Positions 1 to 7,854 of a DNA stretch of 64,000 bases are shown one piece after another (positions within the stretch are counted from its first letter, which is position 1; each line of letters begins with the position of its first letter). A program made the translations under genes and the position numbers. Origin of the DNA: Bacillota bacterium (GTDB lineage: Bacteria; Bacillota; Clostridia; Peptostreptococcales; Anaerovoracaceae); assembly GCA_029006195.1 (NCBI GenBank), contig JAQXGH010000001.1, positions 48,338-112,337 on the forward strand. Direction: 5' to 3'. Below the pieces are notes generated by a model. It was not told the DNA's origin. It searched no databases and was given only the letters and a program-made list of their open reading frames with translations.

Positions 1-84
1 TTCGAGAATTCTAGCATCTGGACCTTCTGTGAATACGATCTTTCTTGGGTTTGCCTTAAGTACTTCGATTAATTTGTTGAACAT
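1..84 (-). CDS. pta: Phosphate acetyltransferase, N-terminal fragment
   Basis: Only the first 28 codons lie in the window; the gene runs off the left edge. The start MFNKLIEVLKANPRKIVFTE followed by GPDARILE matches the N-terminus of phosphate acetyltransferases, which convert acetyl-CoA and phosphate to acetyl phosphate in acetate fermentation. The ATG at 84 has a GAGGGGAGA ribosome site just upstream on the minus strand. It diverges from the racemase/malic enzyme operon, which also feeds pyruvate metabolism. The assignment rests on a short sequence; a butyryl-phosphate transferase relative is the main alternative. Confidence 0.72.
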   Translation of the reverse strand, partial: MFNKLIEVLKANPRKIVFTEGPDARILE

Positions 85-160
85 TGTTTCTCCCCTCTTG
101 CAGTATTGCAAAATATATTGTATCGGTTTGCGATATTTACCGCATTTCATAGCTATAAAA

Positions 161-169
161 ATTATAGCA
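161..169 (-). promoter_or_regulatory. Extended -10 promoter for pta
   Basis: On the minus strand the sequence reads TGC-TATAAT, an extended -10 element about 75 nt upstream of the pta start. The -35 region is weak. The leader between it and the start also contains a TTGCA-N4-TGCAA hairpin next to the ribosome site. Confidence 0.4.
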
Positions 170-254
170 CAGAAAAATAAACTTGGATATATTATGCAAA
201 TTCTCCGAAATACATTTTCTCTGCATTTTTGCAATGCCGTTATCTGAATTTTTA

Positions 255-288
255 ATATATACAAAAGCCTGTATATATATGATATAAT
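255..288 (+). promoter_or_regulatory. Putative larA promoter with inverted repeat
   Basis: An inverted repeat ATATATACA-N6-TGTATATAT (255-263 and 270-278) sits immediately before a TATAAT at 283-288, 54 nt upstream of the LarA-family start. There is no good -35 hexamer, so an activator binding the repeat is plausible. The region is very AT-rich, so the repeat could be partly compositional. Confidence 0.35.
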
Positions 289-341
289 ATTTTGTCAACT
301 CATAACAATAAGATTGCCTATACTCATAAAGGAGAAATGAC

Positions 342-1601
342 ATGAAAATTGAGGTTGGTTTTGGCCATGGCATACAGGAAACTAATGTGCCAGACAAAAA
401 TATAATAAGGATTTTATGCGCGAATGAAGTGGAAATCGAGAGAAGAGATGCTGACGCAGTAAAGTATGCTCTTGATAACCCCATCGGAGCACCGAGACTA
501 TCTGAGATAGTTAAACCTGGTGAGAAGATCGTTATCGCAACGAGTGATATCACAAGACCGATGCCAACTTGGGTGGCGCTTCCTCCAGTGCTTGAGGAAC
601 TATATAGCGCTGGTGTGGATCCTGCTGATATTACACTTATCTTTGCCAGAGGCAGTCACAGATCACATACTGAAGATGAAATGAGACATCTGGCAGGGGA
701 TGAGGCTTTTGCGAAAATAAGATGCATGGACTCGGATCCCGGTGATGTGGTGAGACTCGGTGAAACATCAAAGGGTACACCTGTAGACATAATGAAAATC
801 GTTGCCCAGGCGGATAGAAGAATATGTCTTGGCAACATCGAATACCACTATTTCGCTGGATATTCAGGAGGAGCGAAGGCTATAATGCCGGGATGCTCAA
901 CTCCGGCAGCAATTCAGGTAAACCATTCCATGATGGTAAACCCTAAGGCTCATGCGGGAAACATTAAGGATAATCCGCTGAGAACTGACCTAGAGGAAGC
1001 TGCTGATATGTGCGGTATTGATTTCATCCTGAACGTAGTTCTCGATGAACATAAAAATATAATCTATGCGGTTGCAGGCGATGCGACTTTAGCTCACAGG
1101 GCGGGCTGCAAGTTCCTTGACAGTCTGTATCACGTTGAGATACCGGAAAAGGCTGATATTGTTATCACCTCACAAGGCGGTGCGCCTAAGGATGCTAACC
1201 TCTATCAGACGCAGAAGGCTCTCGACAATGCTAAGCATGCTGTTAAGGATGGCGGTACGATCATACTGGTAGGAGCATGTAATGAAGGCATGGGCTCGGC
1301 GGTGTTTGAGGAATGGATGACCGAGGCAAACGAGCCAGAAGATCTGATAAAGAGGATCAAGGAGAACTTCAAGCTGGGCGGACATAAAGCTGCAGCAATC
1401 GCGATGATTATGGAATACGCGGATATAAAACTTGTTTCACAGATGGATCCGGACTATGTAAGGTCTATATTTATGGAACCGTGCGAAAGCCTGGATGAAG
1501 CGGTTAAGGATGCATTTGCGAAATATGGAGAGGAAGCTAAAGTGATTATAATGCCATATGGCGGATCAACTCTGCCTGTGATGGGATCGAAGGGAGAATA
1601 A
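342..1601 (+). CDS. LarA-family nickel-pincer racemase (lactate/malate racemase-like)
   Basis: A 419-residue LarA homologue. LarA enzymes use a nickel-pincer nucleotide cofactor to racemise 2-hydroxyacids by hydride transfer. The cofactor and catalytic positions of Lactobacillus LarA (H108, H174, K184, H200) correspond to H106 in RGSHR, H169 in EYHYF, K179 in GGAKA and H195 in VNHSM, with the last three at a constant offset. AAAGGAG lies 6 nt before the ATG. The stop is one base from the start of malic enzyme, so the two are one transcription unit; this suggests the substrate is malate rather than lactate, since some LarA-family members are malate racemases. No larB, larC or larE cofactor genes are in the window. 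Substrate is inferred. Confidence 0.85.
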   Translation: MKIEVGFGHGIQETNVPDKNIIRILCANEVEIERRDADAVKYALDNPIGAPRLSEIVKPGEKIVIATSDITRPMPTWVALPPVLEELYSAGVDPADITLIFARGSHRSHTEDEMRHLAGDEAFAKIRCMDSDPGDVVRLGETSKGTPVDIMKIVAQADRRICLGNIEYHYFAGYSGGAKAIMPGCSTPAAIQVNHSMMVNPKAHAGNIKDNPLRTDLEEAADMCGIDFILNVVLDEHKNIIYAVAGDATLAHRAGCKFLDSLYHVEIPEKADIVITSQGGAPKDANLYQTQKALDNAKHAVKDGGTIILVGACNEGMGSAVFEEWMTEANEPEDLIKRIKENFKLGGHKAAAIAMIMEYADIKLVSQMDPDYVRSIFMEPCESLDEAVKDAFAKYGEEAKVIIMPYGGSTLPVMGSKGE

Positions 1602-1602
1602 A

Positions 1603-2778
1603 ATGGATTATCAGAAGGAATCGTTAAGACTTCACGAAGAAGAATGGAATGGTAAGATTGAGGTAATTGCCACTGTACCTGTAAACAACAAGGATGACTT
1701 ATCACTGGCATATACACCTGGCGTTGCTCAGCCTTGTCTGGAAATACAGAAGGACATCGAGAAGAGCTACACTCTTACAAGAAGAGCTAACATGTGCGCT
1801 GTAATCACTGACGGTTCAGCAGTACTTGGCCTTGGTAACATCGGACCTGAAGCAGGTATGCCTGTAATGGAAGGTAAGTGTGTACTGTTTAAGGCTTTTG
1901 CAGATGTTGATGCATTCCCTATCTGCGTTAAGTCACAGGAAGTTGACGATATCGTTGAAACTGTTTATCAGATTTCAGGATCATTTGGCGGAATTAATCT
2001 GGAAGACATCAGTGCTCCTAGATGTTTCGAAATCGAAAAGAAGCTCAAGGAAAGATGCGACATTCCTATCTTCCACGATGACCAGCACGGTACAGCAATC
2101 ATCACACTGGCAGGTCTGACAAATGCCCTCAAGGTAGTTGGTAAGAAGAAGGAAGATATCAAGATCGTAACTTCAGGCGCAGGCGCAGCAGCTATCGCAA
2201 TCACTAAGATCCTGCTTTCAGCTGGCGTTGGCAACGTTGTTATGTGCGACCGTAAGGGCATCATCTACAAGGGTAGAGAAGGTCTGAACTGGATCAAGGA
2301 AGAAATGGCAGAAGTAACAAACAAGAATAACGAAAAGGGTACATTAGCAGATGCAATGAAGGGTGCAGACGTGTTCATCGGCGTATCAGCTCCTGGTCTT
2401 GTAACTAAGGAAATGGTTGCGTCAATGGCAAAGGATCCTATCATATTCGCATGCGCTAACCCAACACCTGAAATCTTCCCAGAAGAAGCAAAGGCTGCAG
2501 GCGCAGCAGTATGCTCAACTGGCAGATCAGACTATCCTAATCAGATCAATAACGTACTGGCATTCCCTGGAATCTTCAGAGGTGCATTCGACGTTAGAGC
2601 AAGTGATATAACAGAAAACATGAAGCTGGCTGCAGCTGAAGCTCTGGCTAACCTGGTTAAGCCGGAAGAACTGACTGCAGACTACATTATTCCTAAGGCA
2701 TTTGATCCGGCAGTTGGACCAGCAGTTGCCAAGGCAGTAGCAGAAGCAGCAAGAAAAGACGGAGTGGCAAGAATTTAA
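1603..2778 (+). CDS. NAD(P)-dependent malic enzyme
   Basis: A 391-residue malic enzyme, which oxidatively decarboxylates L-malate to pyruvate and CO2. The short bacterial form is recognised by AYTPGVAQPC near residue 36 (catalytic Tyr37), the GKCVLFKAFADVDAFP block near residue 91 with the catalytic Lys, the metal-binding DDQHGTA motif near residue 148, and a Rossmann SGAGAAAIA near residue 180. It starts one nucleotide after the LarA-family stop, with AAGGGAGA in the end of that gene acting as ribosome site, so expression is coupled. NAD versus NADP preference cannot be read from the sequence. Confidence 0.93.
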   Translation: MDYQKESLRLHEEEWNGKIEVIATVPVNNKDDLSLAYTPGVAQPCLEIQKDIEKSYTLTRRANMCAVITDGSAVLGLGNIGPEAGMPVMEGKCVLFKAFADVDAFPICVKSQEVDDIVETVYQISGSFGGINLEDISAPRCFEIEKKLKERCDIPIFHDDQHGTAIITLAGLTNALKVVGKKKEDIKIVTSGAGAAAIAITKILLSAGVGNVVMCDRKGIIYKGREGLNWIKEEMAEVTNKNNEKGTLADAMKGADVFIGVSAPGLVTKEMVASMAKDPIIFACANPTPEIFPEEAKAAGAAVCSTGRSDYPNQINNVLAFPGIFRGAFDVRASDITENMKLAAAEALANLVKPEELTADYIIPKAFDPAVGPAVAKAVAEAARKDGVARI

Positions 2779-2799
2779 GCCTATTGGTTTCAAACTATT

Positions 2800-2825
2800 A
2801 AGCGGTCATAATCGTGGCCGCTTTT
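2800..2825 (+). terminator. Weak terminator after malic enzyme
   Basis: AAGCGGTCA-N6-TGGCCGCTT forms a 9-bp stem with one G-T pair, followed only by TTTAA. The short U-tract makes it a modest terminator. Confidence 0.5.
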
Positions 2826-2854
2826 AAGGTATATGCGAAAAAACAGGAGAAAGT

Positions 2855-4408
2855 ATGAGTGTATTGGTAGTTGATCACGTGTCACACGGATTTGGCGGAA
2901 GACAGATCCTTGACGATGCGTCGTTCAGATTAAACAAAGGAGAACATGTTGGTCTTGTAGGCGCAAACGGCGAAGGTAAATCAACTTTTCTGAATATCAT
3001 CACAGGTAACATTATGCCTGATGAAGGCAGTATCGAATGGTGTAACAGAATTACAACAGGATACCTGGATCAGAGAACAACACTTACGCCGGGCAAGACA
3101 ATAAGAGAAGTGCTTCAGGAAGCTTTTGGTCATTTCTTTGAGCTTGAGCAGGAAATGCTGGGCATCTATGATAAAATGGGTGAAGCGGATGAAGACGAGA
3201 TGACAAAGCTTATGGAAGATGCGGCTGAAATTCAGGAGATATTGGAATACGGCGGCTTCTATACAATAGATGCCAGAATTGAAGAATTCGCTAACGGCCT
3301 TGGCCTTGGAGACATTGGTCTTGAAACAGATGTAACAAACCTTTCTGGCGGTCAGCGCTCGAAGGTTTTGCTTACTAAACTCTTACTAGAGAATCCGATG
3401 ATCCTCATCCTGGACGAACCTACGAACTACCTGGATGAAGAACACATCATCTGGCTGACAAGATTCCTTCAGGAATACGAGAATGCATTCATACTCGTAT
3501 CACATGATATCCCCTTCCTCAATAACGTAGTAAATGTAATTTATCATGTTGAGGATGCGGTACTGACAAGATATACGGGCAACTACGATGACTTCCAGCG
3601 CATGTACGAAATCAAGAAGGCGCAGATTGAGCAGGCCTACAAGAAGCAGCAGAAGGAAATCGCAGATCTTGAGGACTTCATTGCCAGAAACAAGGCCAGA
3701 ATCGCCACAACAAACATGGCGAAATCCAGACAAAAGAAGCTGGATAAGATGGAGAAGATCGAGCTTACTAAGGAGAAACCAAAGCCCGAGTTCAGATTTG
3801 ACTATTCCAGAGCTCCAGGCAAGTACGTTATTTCATGTACTGATCTTGTAATCGGGTATGATGAACCGCTTACTAAGCCGCTAACCTTCAACATCGAGCG
3901 CGGTAAGAAAATTGCACTCAAGGGAGTTAATGGTCTGGGTAAGTCAACGTTACTTAAGACTATGCTCGGAATCATTCCGCCTGTAAGCGGAAAGGTTGAA
4001 AAAGATCAGTTCGCACATCCTGCATATTTCGAGCAGGAGCATGACGGCAGCAGCAATACTACTCTCCAGGAATTCTGGGATGAGTTCCCTGCGTTGACTA
4101 ACGCAGAAGCTCGCCGTGCGCTGGCAAAGTGCGGTCTGACAACAGAACAGATCGAGAGTCAGGTCAGAGTGTTAAGTGGCGGTGAAAACGCCAAGTATAG
4201 ACTTTGCAAATTGATGCAAAAGCCACTGAATCTTCTGGTCCTCGATGAACCGACAAACCACCTGGATCCTGTTGCTAAGGATGTGCTTAAGGAAGCTATC
4301 CGCGACTTTAAGGGAACAGTGATCCTGGTAAGCCACGAACCTGAATTCTATGAAGGCGTGGTTACAGATGTTTGGAATATAGAAGACTGGACGACAAAGA
4401 TCGTTTAA
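2855..4408 (+). CDS. ABC-F ribosome-associated ATPase
   Basis: A 517-residue ABC-F protein with two ATP-binding domains in one chain and no membrane segments. Domain 1 has Walker A GANGEGKST (36-44), signature LSGGQRSK and Walker B LILDEPTNYLD; domain 2 has GVNGLGKST, LSGGENAKYR and LLVLDEPTNHLD. Between them is a charged helical linker (about residues 245-310, KKQQKEIADLEDF and RQKKLDKMEKIE), the arm that ABC-F factors insert toward the P-site tRNA. The layout resembles the YkpA/YbiT housekeeping subgroup more than antibiotic-resistance ABC-Fs. CAGGAGAAAGT precedes the ATG. The thioesterase follows after 15 nt, probably cotranscribed. Confidence 0.9.
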   Translation: MSVLVVDHVSHGFGGRQILDDASFRLNKGEHVGLVGANGEGKSTFLNIITGNIMPDEGSIEWCNRITTGYLDQRTTLTPGKTIREVLQEAFGHFFELEQEMLGIYDKMGEADEDEMTKLMEDAAEIQEILEYGGFYTIDARIEEFANGLGLGDIGLETDVTNLSGGQRSKVLLTKLLLENPMILILDEPTNYLDEEHIIWLTRFLQEYENAFILVSHDIPFLNNVVNVIYHVEDAVLTRYTGNYDDFQRMYEIKKAQIEQAYKKQQKEIADLEDFIARNKARIATTNMAKSRQKKLDKMEKIELTKEKPKPEFRFDYSRAPGKYVISCTDLVIGYDEPLTKPLTFNIERGKKIALKGVNGLGKSTLLKTMLGIIPPVSGKVEKDQFAHPAYFEQEHDGSSNTTLQEFWDEFPALTNAEARRALAKCGLTTEQIESQVRVLSGGENAKYRLCKLMQKPLNLLVLDEPTNHLDPVAKDVLKEAIRDFKGTVILVSHEPEFYEGVVTDVWNIEDWTTKIV

Positions 4409-4423
4409 GTAAGGGGGAGAAAA

Positions 4424-4876
4424 ATGAATAATGATTTTAGATATCAGGTAGTACTGAGCCAGGTTATGCTGCCGCAGAATGCTAACGTAGCAGGCAATGT
4501 ACACGGCGGAGATATTATGAAGATGATGGACGCAGCTGCTGGCGCGGTAGCCATCAAGTACTCAAAGGGAAATTGTGTAACTGCACGTGTTGACGAAATT
4601 GAATTCCATCTTCCGATTTTCATCGGAGCGCTGGTTACATGCACAGCTTCAATCGTATATGTAGGCAGAACATCTATGGAAATCTACGTAAAGGTAGAAG
4701 CTGAAGACTTAGAATCTCACAGCGGTCCTCAGCCTGCACTTTCCGCATCATTCACAATGGTTTGCATGGGTAAAAACGGCAGACCTCAGCAGGTTCCTGA
4801 ATACATTCCGGAAACTGAAGCGGAGAAAGAAATGTACGAAATCGCGAAAGCTAAAAAAGAATCAAGGAGCCGTTAA
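4424..4876 (+). CDS. Hotdog-fold acyl-CoA thioesterase
   Basis: A 150-residue single hotdog domain of the YciA/BACH acyl-CoA thioesterase group, which hydrolyses acyl-CoA to free acid and CoA. The helix motif NVHGGDIMKMMDAAAGAVA (about 24-42) and the ARVDEIEFHLPIFIGALV strand are typical. The ribosome site AAGGGGGAGA is strong. It sits 15 nt behind the ABC-F gene. The last codons overlap the terminator hairpin. Acyl chain preference is unknown. Confidence 0.85.
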   Translation: MNNDFRYQVVLSQVMLPQNANVAGNVHGGDIMKMMDAAAGAVAIKYSKGNCVTARVDEIEFHLPIFIGALVTCTASIVYVGRTSMEIYVKVEAEDLESHSGPQPALSASFTMVCMGKNGRPQQVPEYIPETEAEKEMYEIAKAKKESRSR

Positions 4877-4893
4877 ATACACGGCCCTTTTTT
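4869..4893 (+). terminator. Terminator overlapping the thioesterase stop codon
   Basis: GCCGT (4869-4873) pairs with ACGGC (4881-4885) across a 7-nt loop that contains the stop codon, followed by CC and six T. It is compact, and it lies only two bases from the purA promoter -35. Confidence 0.65.
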
Positions 4894-4894
4894 C

Positions 4895-4923
4895 TTGTAT
4901 ATACATATACAAAAAGGTATAAT
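4895..4923 (+). promoter_or_regulatory. purA promoter with overlapping palindromic operator
   Basis: TTGTAT (4895-4900), 17-nt spacer, TATAAT (4918-4923). The -35 is embedded in a perfect palindrome TTGTATAT-AC-ATATACAA (4895-4912), so a bound dimer would block RNA polymerase. It drives purA-purB. The half-site TTGTATAT recurs in the long palindrome at 54466-54505. Confidence 0.65.
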
Positions 4924-4991
4924 ATTGAGTGTATGTGCCACTTATTGCATACATATTAATGCGATTTACAATACCGAAAGGAGTTATTAAT

Positions 4992-6266
4992 ATGGCTGAG
5001 AGTATCATTGTAGGAATTAACTGGGGAGACGAAGGCAAAGGCAGAATGGTTGACCTACTCACAGAGAAGTATGACGTTGTGTGCAGATATCAGGGTGGCG
5101 GCAACGCTGGACACACTGTAATCAACCAGTATGGTAAGTTCGCACTCCATCTGCTCCCATCAGGACTGTTCAGACCTGGAACAATGAATATCCTTGGAAA
5201 CGGTGTTGCTGTTGACCTGGAAAGCCTTTGGGAGGAAATGCAGTCAGTAATCGAACAGGGCGTTGACATCACTCCTGAAAACTTAAGAATCAGTGAGAGA
5301 GCTTCACTTCTCCTGCCTTGGCACAGAGAACTGGACTCACTTGAAGAAGCTAGACTTAAGGATAAGAAGTACGGATCAACAAAGCAGGGCATCGCACCAT
5401 TCTATTCAGATAAGTATCAGAAGAAGACAATTCTGGCTGGAGAACTGTTCTATCCAGAATATCTCCTGAACCACGTTAAGGATCTTGTTGAATGGAAGAA
5501 TCTGACAATTACTAAGGTTTACGGCGCTGAACCTTATACAGTAGAACAGGTTTACGGATGGCTCATGGAATATGGCGAAAAGCTCAAGCCATTCATCTGC
5601 AACACAGCTAAGTATTTGAGAGACGCTCAGGCTGAAGGTAAGAACATCCTGTTCGAAGCACAGCTTGGCTCACTTAAGGATCTGGATTTCGGTATTTGTC
5701 CATATACAACATCATCAAACGCAATCGCAGCTTACGCTCCAGTAGGTTCAGGTCTCACAACTGCTAAGATGGATGACATCATCGGCGTTGTTAAGGCTTA
5801 TTCAACAGCAGTAGGTGAAGGTCCTTTCACTTGCGAAATGTTCGGAGAAGAAGCAGAAAAGCTTCGTGAAGCTGGCGGTGAATACGGCGCTAAGACAGGT
5901 AGACCTAGAAGAGTTGGTCCTATCGACCTGGTTGCAACAAGATACGGCGTTCAGTGCCAGGCTGCAACAAACATCGCCCTCACTAAGATGGACGTACTCA
6001 GCTACATGGATGAAATTCCAGTATGCACTAAATACATCGTAGACGGCGAAGAAACAGACGAATTCCCATTCCCTGTTGCTCTTATCGATGCTAAGCCAGT
6101 AATCGAATATGTACCAGGCTGGAAGGTTGACATCTCAGGTGTTAGAAACTGGGAAGACCTGCCACAGGAAGCTAGAGACTACGTTGAAATGATCGAAAAG
6201 GCTATCGGCTGCCGCATCGGTTATGTCTCAGTAGGTCCTGAAAGAGATAGTATCATTATTAGATAA
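4992..6266 (+). CDS. purA: Adenylosuccinate synthetase (divergent subgroup)
   Basis: Catalyses GTP-dependent condensation of IMP and aspartate to adenylosuccinate in AMP synthesis. I place the start at 4992 (MAESIIVGIN; 424 residues) because AAAGGAG lies 8 nt upstream and the GDEGKG phosphate loop then falls at the usual position; an upstream in-frame ATG at 4929 adds a poor 21-residue extension. GDEGKGRM, GGGNAGHTV (catalytic His), KTGRPRRVGPIDLVATR and ALTKMDVL are conserved. The loop that usually reads GTTGRGIGPAY is GSTKQGIAPFY here, and the FEGAQG motif is FEAQLGS, marking a divergent branch. Purine nucleotide genes purB (22 nt away), guaB and purC are also in the window. Confidence 0.9.
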   Translation: MAESIIVGINWGDEGKGRMVDLLTEKYDVVCRYQGGGNAGHTVINQYGKFALHLLPSGLFRPGTMNILGNGVAVDLESLWEEMQSVIEQGVDITPENLRISERASLLLPWHRELDSLEEARLKDKKYGSTKQGIAPFYSDKYQKKTILAGELFYPEYLLNHVKDLVEWKNLTITKVYGAEPYTVEQVYGWLMEYGEKLKPFICNTAKYLRDAQAEGKNILFEAQLGSLKDLDFGICPYTTSSNAIAAYAPVGSGLTTAKMDDIIGVVKAYSTAVGEGPFTCEMFGEEAEKLREAGGEYGAKTGRPRRVGPIDLVATRYGVQCQAATNIALTKMDVLSYMDEIPVCTKYIVDGEETDEFPFPVALIDAKPVIEYVPGWKVDISGVRNWEDLPQEARDYVEMIEKAIGCRIGYVSVGPERDSIIIR

Positions 6267-6287
6267 ATAAGAAAGGTTATTAGAGAT

Positions 6288-7709
6288 ATGAAAGATCGTT
6301 ATGAATCACCATTATCATCAAGATACGCATCACCATTCATGCTTCAGCTTTTCTCACAGCAGAAGAGAATAAGCACATGGAGAAGATTATGGGTAGCTTT
6401 AGCTAGAGCTGAACATAAGCTTGGACTCCCTGTAACTGCTGAGCAGGTTGCAGCACTGGAAGCTCATATCGATGATATCGATTTCGAAATGGCTCGTAAG
6501 AGAGAACTGGAAGTAAGACATGACGTAATGGCTCATGTTTATACATATGGTCAGGTAGCTCCTGAAGCTGCTGGCATCATCCACCTTGGAGCAACTAGCT
6601 GCTATGTAACAGACAATGCAGATATGATCATCTACAAGGAAGGCCTGGAATACATAAGAAAGGAACTGCTTCAGGTAATCGAAAGGCTGGCAGATTTTGC
6701 ATACAAGTACAAGGATATGCCAACACTGGGTTACACTCACTATCAGCCTGCACAGCTGGTAACAGTTGGTAAGAGAGCCAGCCTCTGGCTGCAGGACTTC
6801 ATGTCAGACCTTGAAGAACTGGATTTCGTTATCAGCACAATGAAGCTTCTGGGCTGCAGAGGTACAACTGGTACTGAAGCAAGCTTTATGGAACTCTACG
6901 GCGGAGACGAAGCTAAGATCGACGAAATGAACAAGATGATCGCTGAAGAATTCGGATTCGAAAAGTGCTTCACAGTTTCAGGTCAGACTTATCCTAGAAA
7001 GTTCGATAGCAGAATCCTGAACGTATTATCAGCAATCGCTCAGTCAGCATACAGAATGGCTGGAGACATGAGACTGCTTCAGCATGACCGTCAGATGGAA
7101 GAACCATTCGAAAAGAACCAGATCGGTTCATCAGCAATGGCTTACAAGAGAAATCCAATGAGAAGTGAAAGAATCTGCTCACTGTCAAGATACCTCATCG
7201 CTGATGCTGCTAACCCAGCAATGACAGCTTCAACTCAGTGGCTTGAAAGATCACTGGACGACTCAGCAAACAGAAGAATCTCAATGCCAGAAGGTTTCCT
7301 CTGCGCAGATGCTATTCTGAGACTGGTATCAAACGTAACTGATGGTATCGTTGTTAACGATAAGGTTATCGCTAAGACTGTAGAAGAATACATGCCATTC
7401 ATGGCAACAGAAAACCTCATGATGGAAGCAACTAAGAGGGGCGCTTCACGTCAGGACGTTCATGAAATCATCAGACAGTGCTCAATGGAAGCAACTAAGG
7501 AAATGAAGCAGGGTCTGCCTTGCCGTCTCCTGGAAATGCTCGCAGAATATGACGAAATTCCAATGACTCTCGCAGAAATGGAAGACGTTCTTGCTCCAGA
7601 AAAGTACACAGGAAGATGCCCTCAGCAGGTTGAAAGAATCGTTGCTGAAGCTAAGGCTATCGTAGCTGCCGGCGAAAGATTAGACGACGGCGGAATCGAA
7701 ATCCTGTAG
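6288..7709 (+). CDS. purB: Adenylosuccinate lyase
   Basis: A 473-residue fumarase/aspartase-superfamily lyase that releases fumarate from adenylosuccinate and SAICAR. The superfamily signature appears as GSSAMAYKRNPMRSE around residue 283, and TLGYTHYQPAQ near residue 145 carries the catalytic His. It lies 22 nt after purA with GAAAGG as ribosome site, so the two AMP-branch enzymes are one operon ended by the strong terminator at 7729. Confidence 0.95.
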   Translation: MKDRYESPLSSRYASPFMLQLFSQQKRISTWRRLWVALARAEHKLGLPVTAEQVAALEAHIDDIDFEMARKRELEVRHDVMAHVYTYGQVAPEAAGIIHLGATSCYVTDNADMIIYKEGLEYIRKELLQVIERLADFAYKYKDMPTLGYTHYQPAQLVTVGKRASLWLQDFMSDLEELDFVISTMKLLGCRGTTGTEASFMELYGGDEAKIDEMNKMIAEEFGFEKCFTVSGQTYPRKFDSRILNVLSAIAQSAYRMAGDMRLLQHDRQMEEPFEKNQIGSSAMAYKRNPMRSERICSLSRYLIADAANPAMTASTQWLERSLDDSANRRISMPEGFLCADAILRLVSNVTDGIVVNDKVIAKTVEEYMPFMATENLMMEATKRGASRQDVHEIIRQCSMEATKEMKQGLPCRLLEMLAEYDEIPMTLAEMEDVLAPEKYTGRCPQQVERIVAEAKAIVAAGERLDDGGIEIL

Positions 7710-7728
7710 TTTAATCACTAGATTATTT

Positions 7729-7759
7729 ATCCCGGCGGACTGCGTTTCGCCGGGATTTT
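7729..7759 (+). terminator. purAB terminator
   Basis: Perfect 9-bp GC-rich stem ATCCCGGCG / CGCCGGGAT with a 10-nt loop, followed by TTT. It closes the purA-purB operon. Confidence 0.85.
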
Positions 7760-7792
7760 ATGTGTGTGCCAGGCGCGGGGTTCGTCCCGGGA

Positions 7793-7830
7793 CGAAAACG
7801 CCGAAAAAATCGCGTTTCGGGGCGTTTTCG
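7793..7830 (+). promoter_or_regulatory. Structured leader hairpin upstream of thiN
   Basis: CGAAAACGCC (7793-7802) pairs perfectly with GGCGTTTTCG (7821-7830), with an inner GAAA/TTTC helix and a two-base GG bulge. It ends 24 nt before the thiN start and is much more GC-rich than the surroundings. It has no U-tract and does not show the conserved cores of a TPP riboswitch. Role unknown. Confidence 0.4.
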
Positions 7831-7854
7831 TTGTTTGAACAGAGAGGAAACGTA

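Noticed and set aside
29..247. A 72-codon plus-strand frame upstream of larA
   Set aside because: It runs antisense through the pta start and its promoter; no ribosome site; composition looks non-coding.
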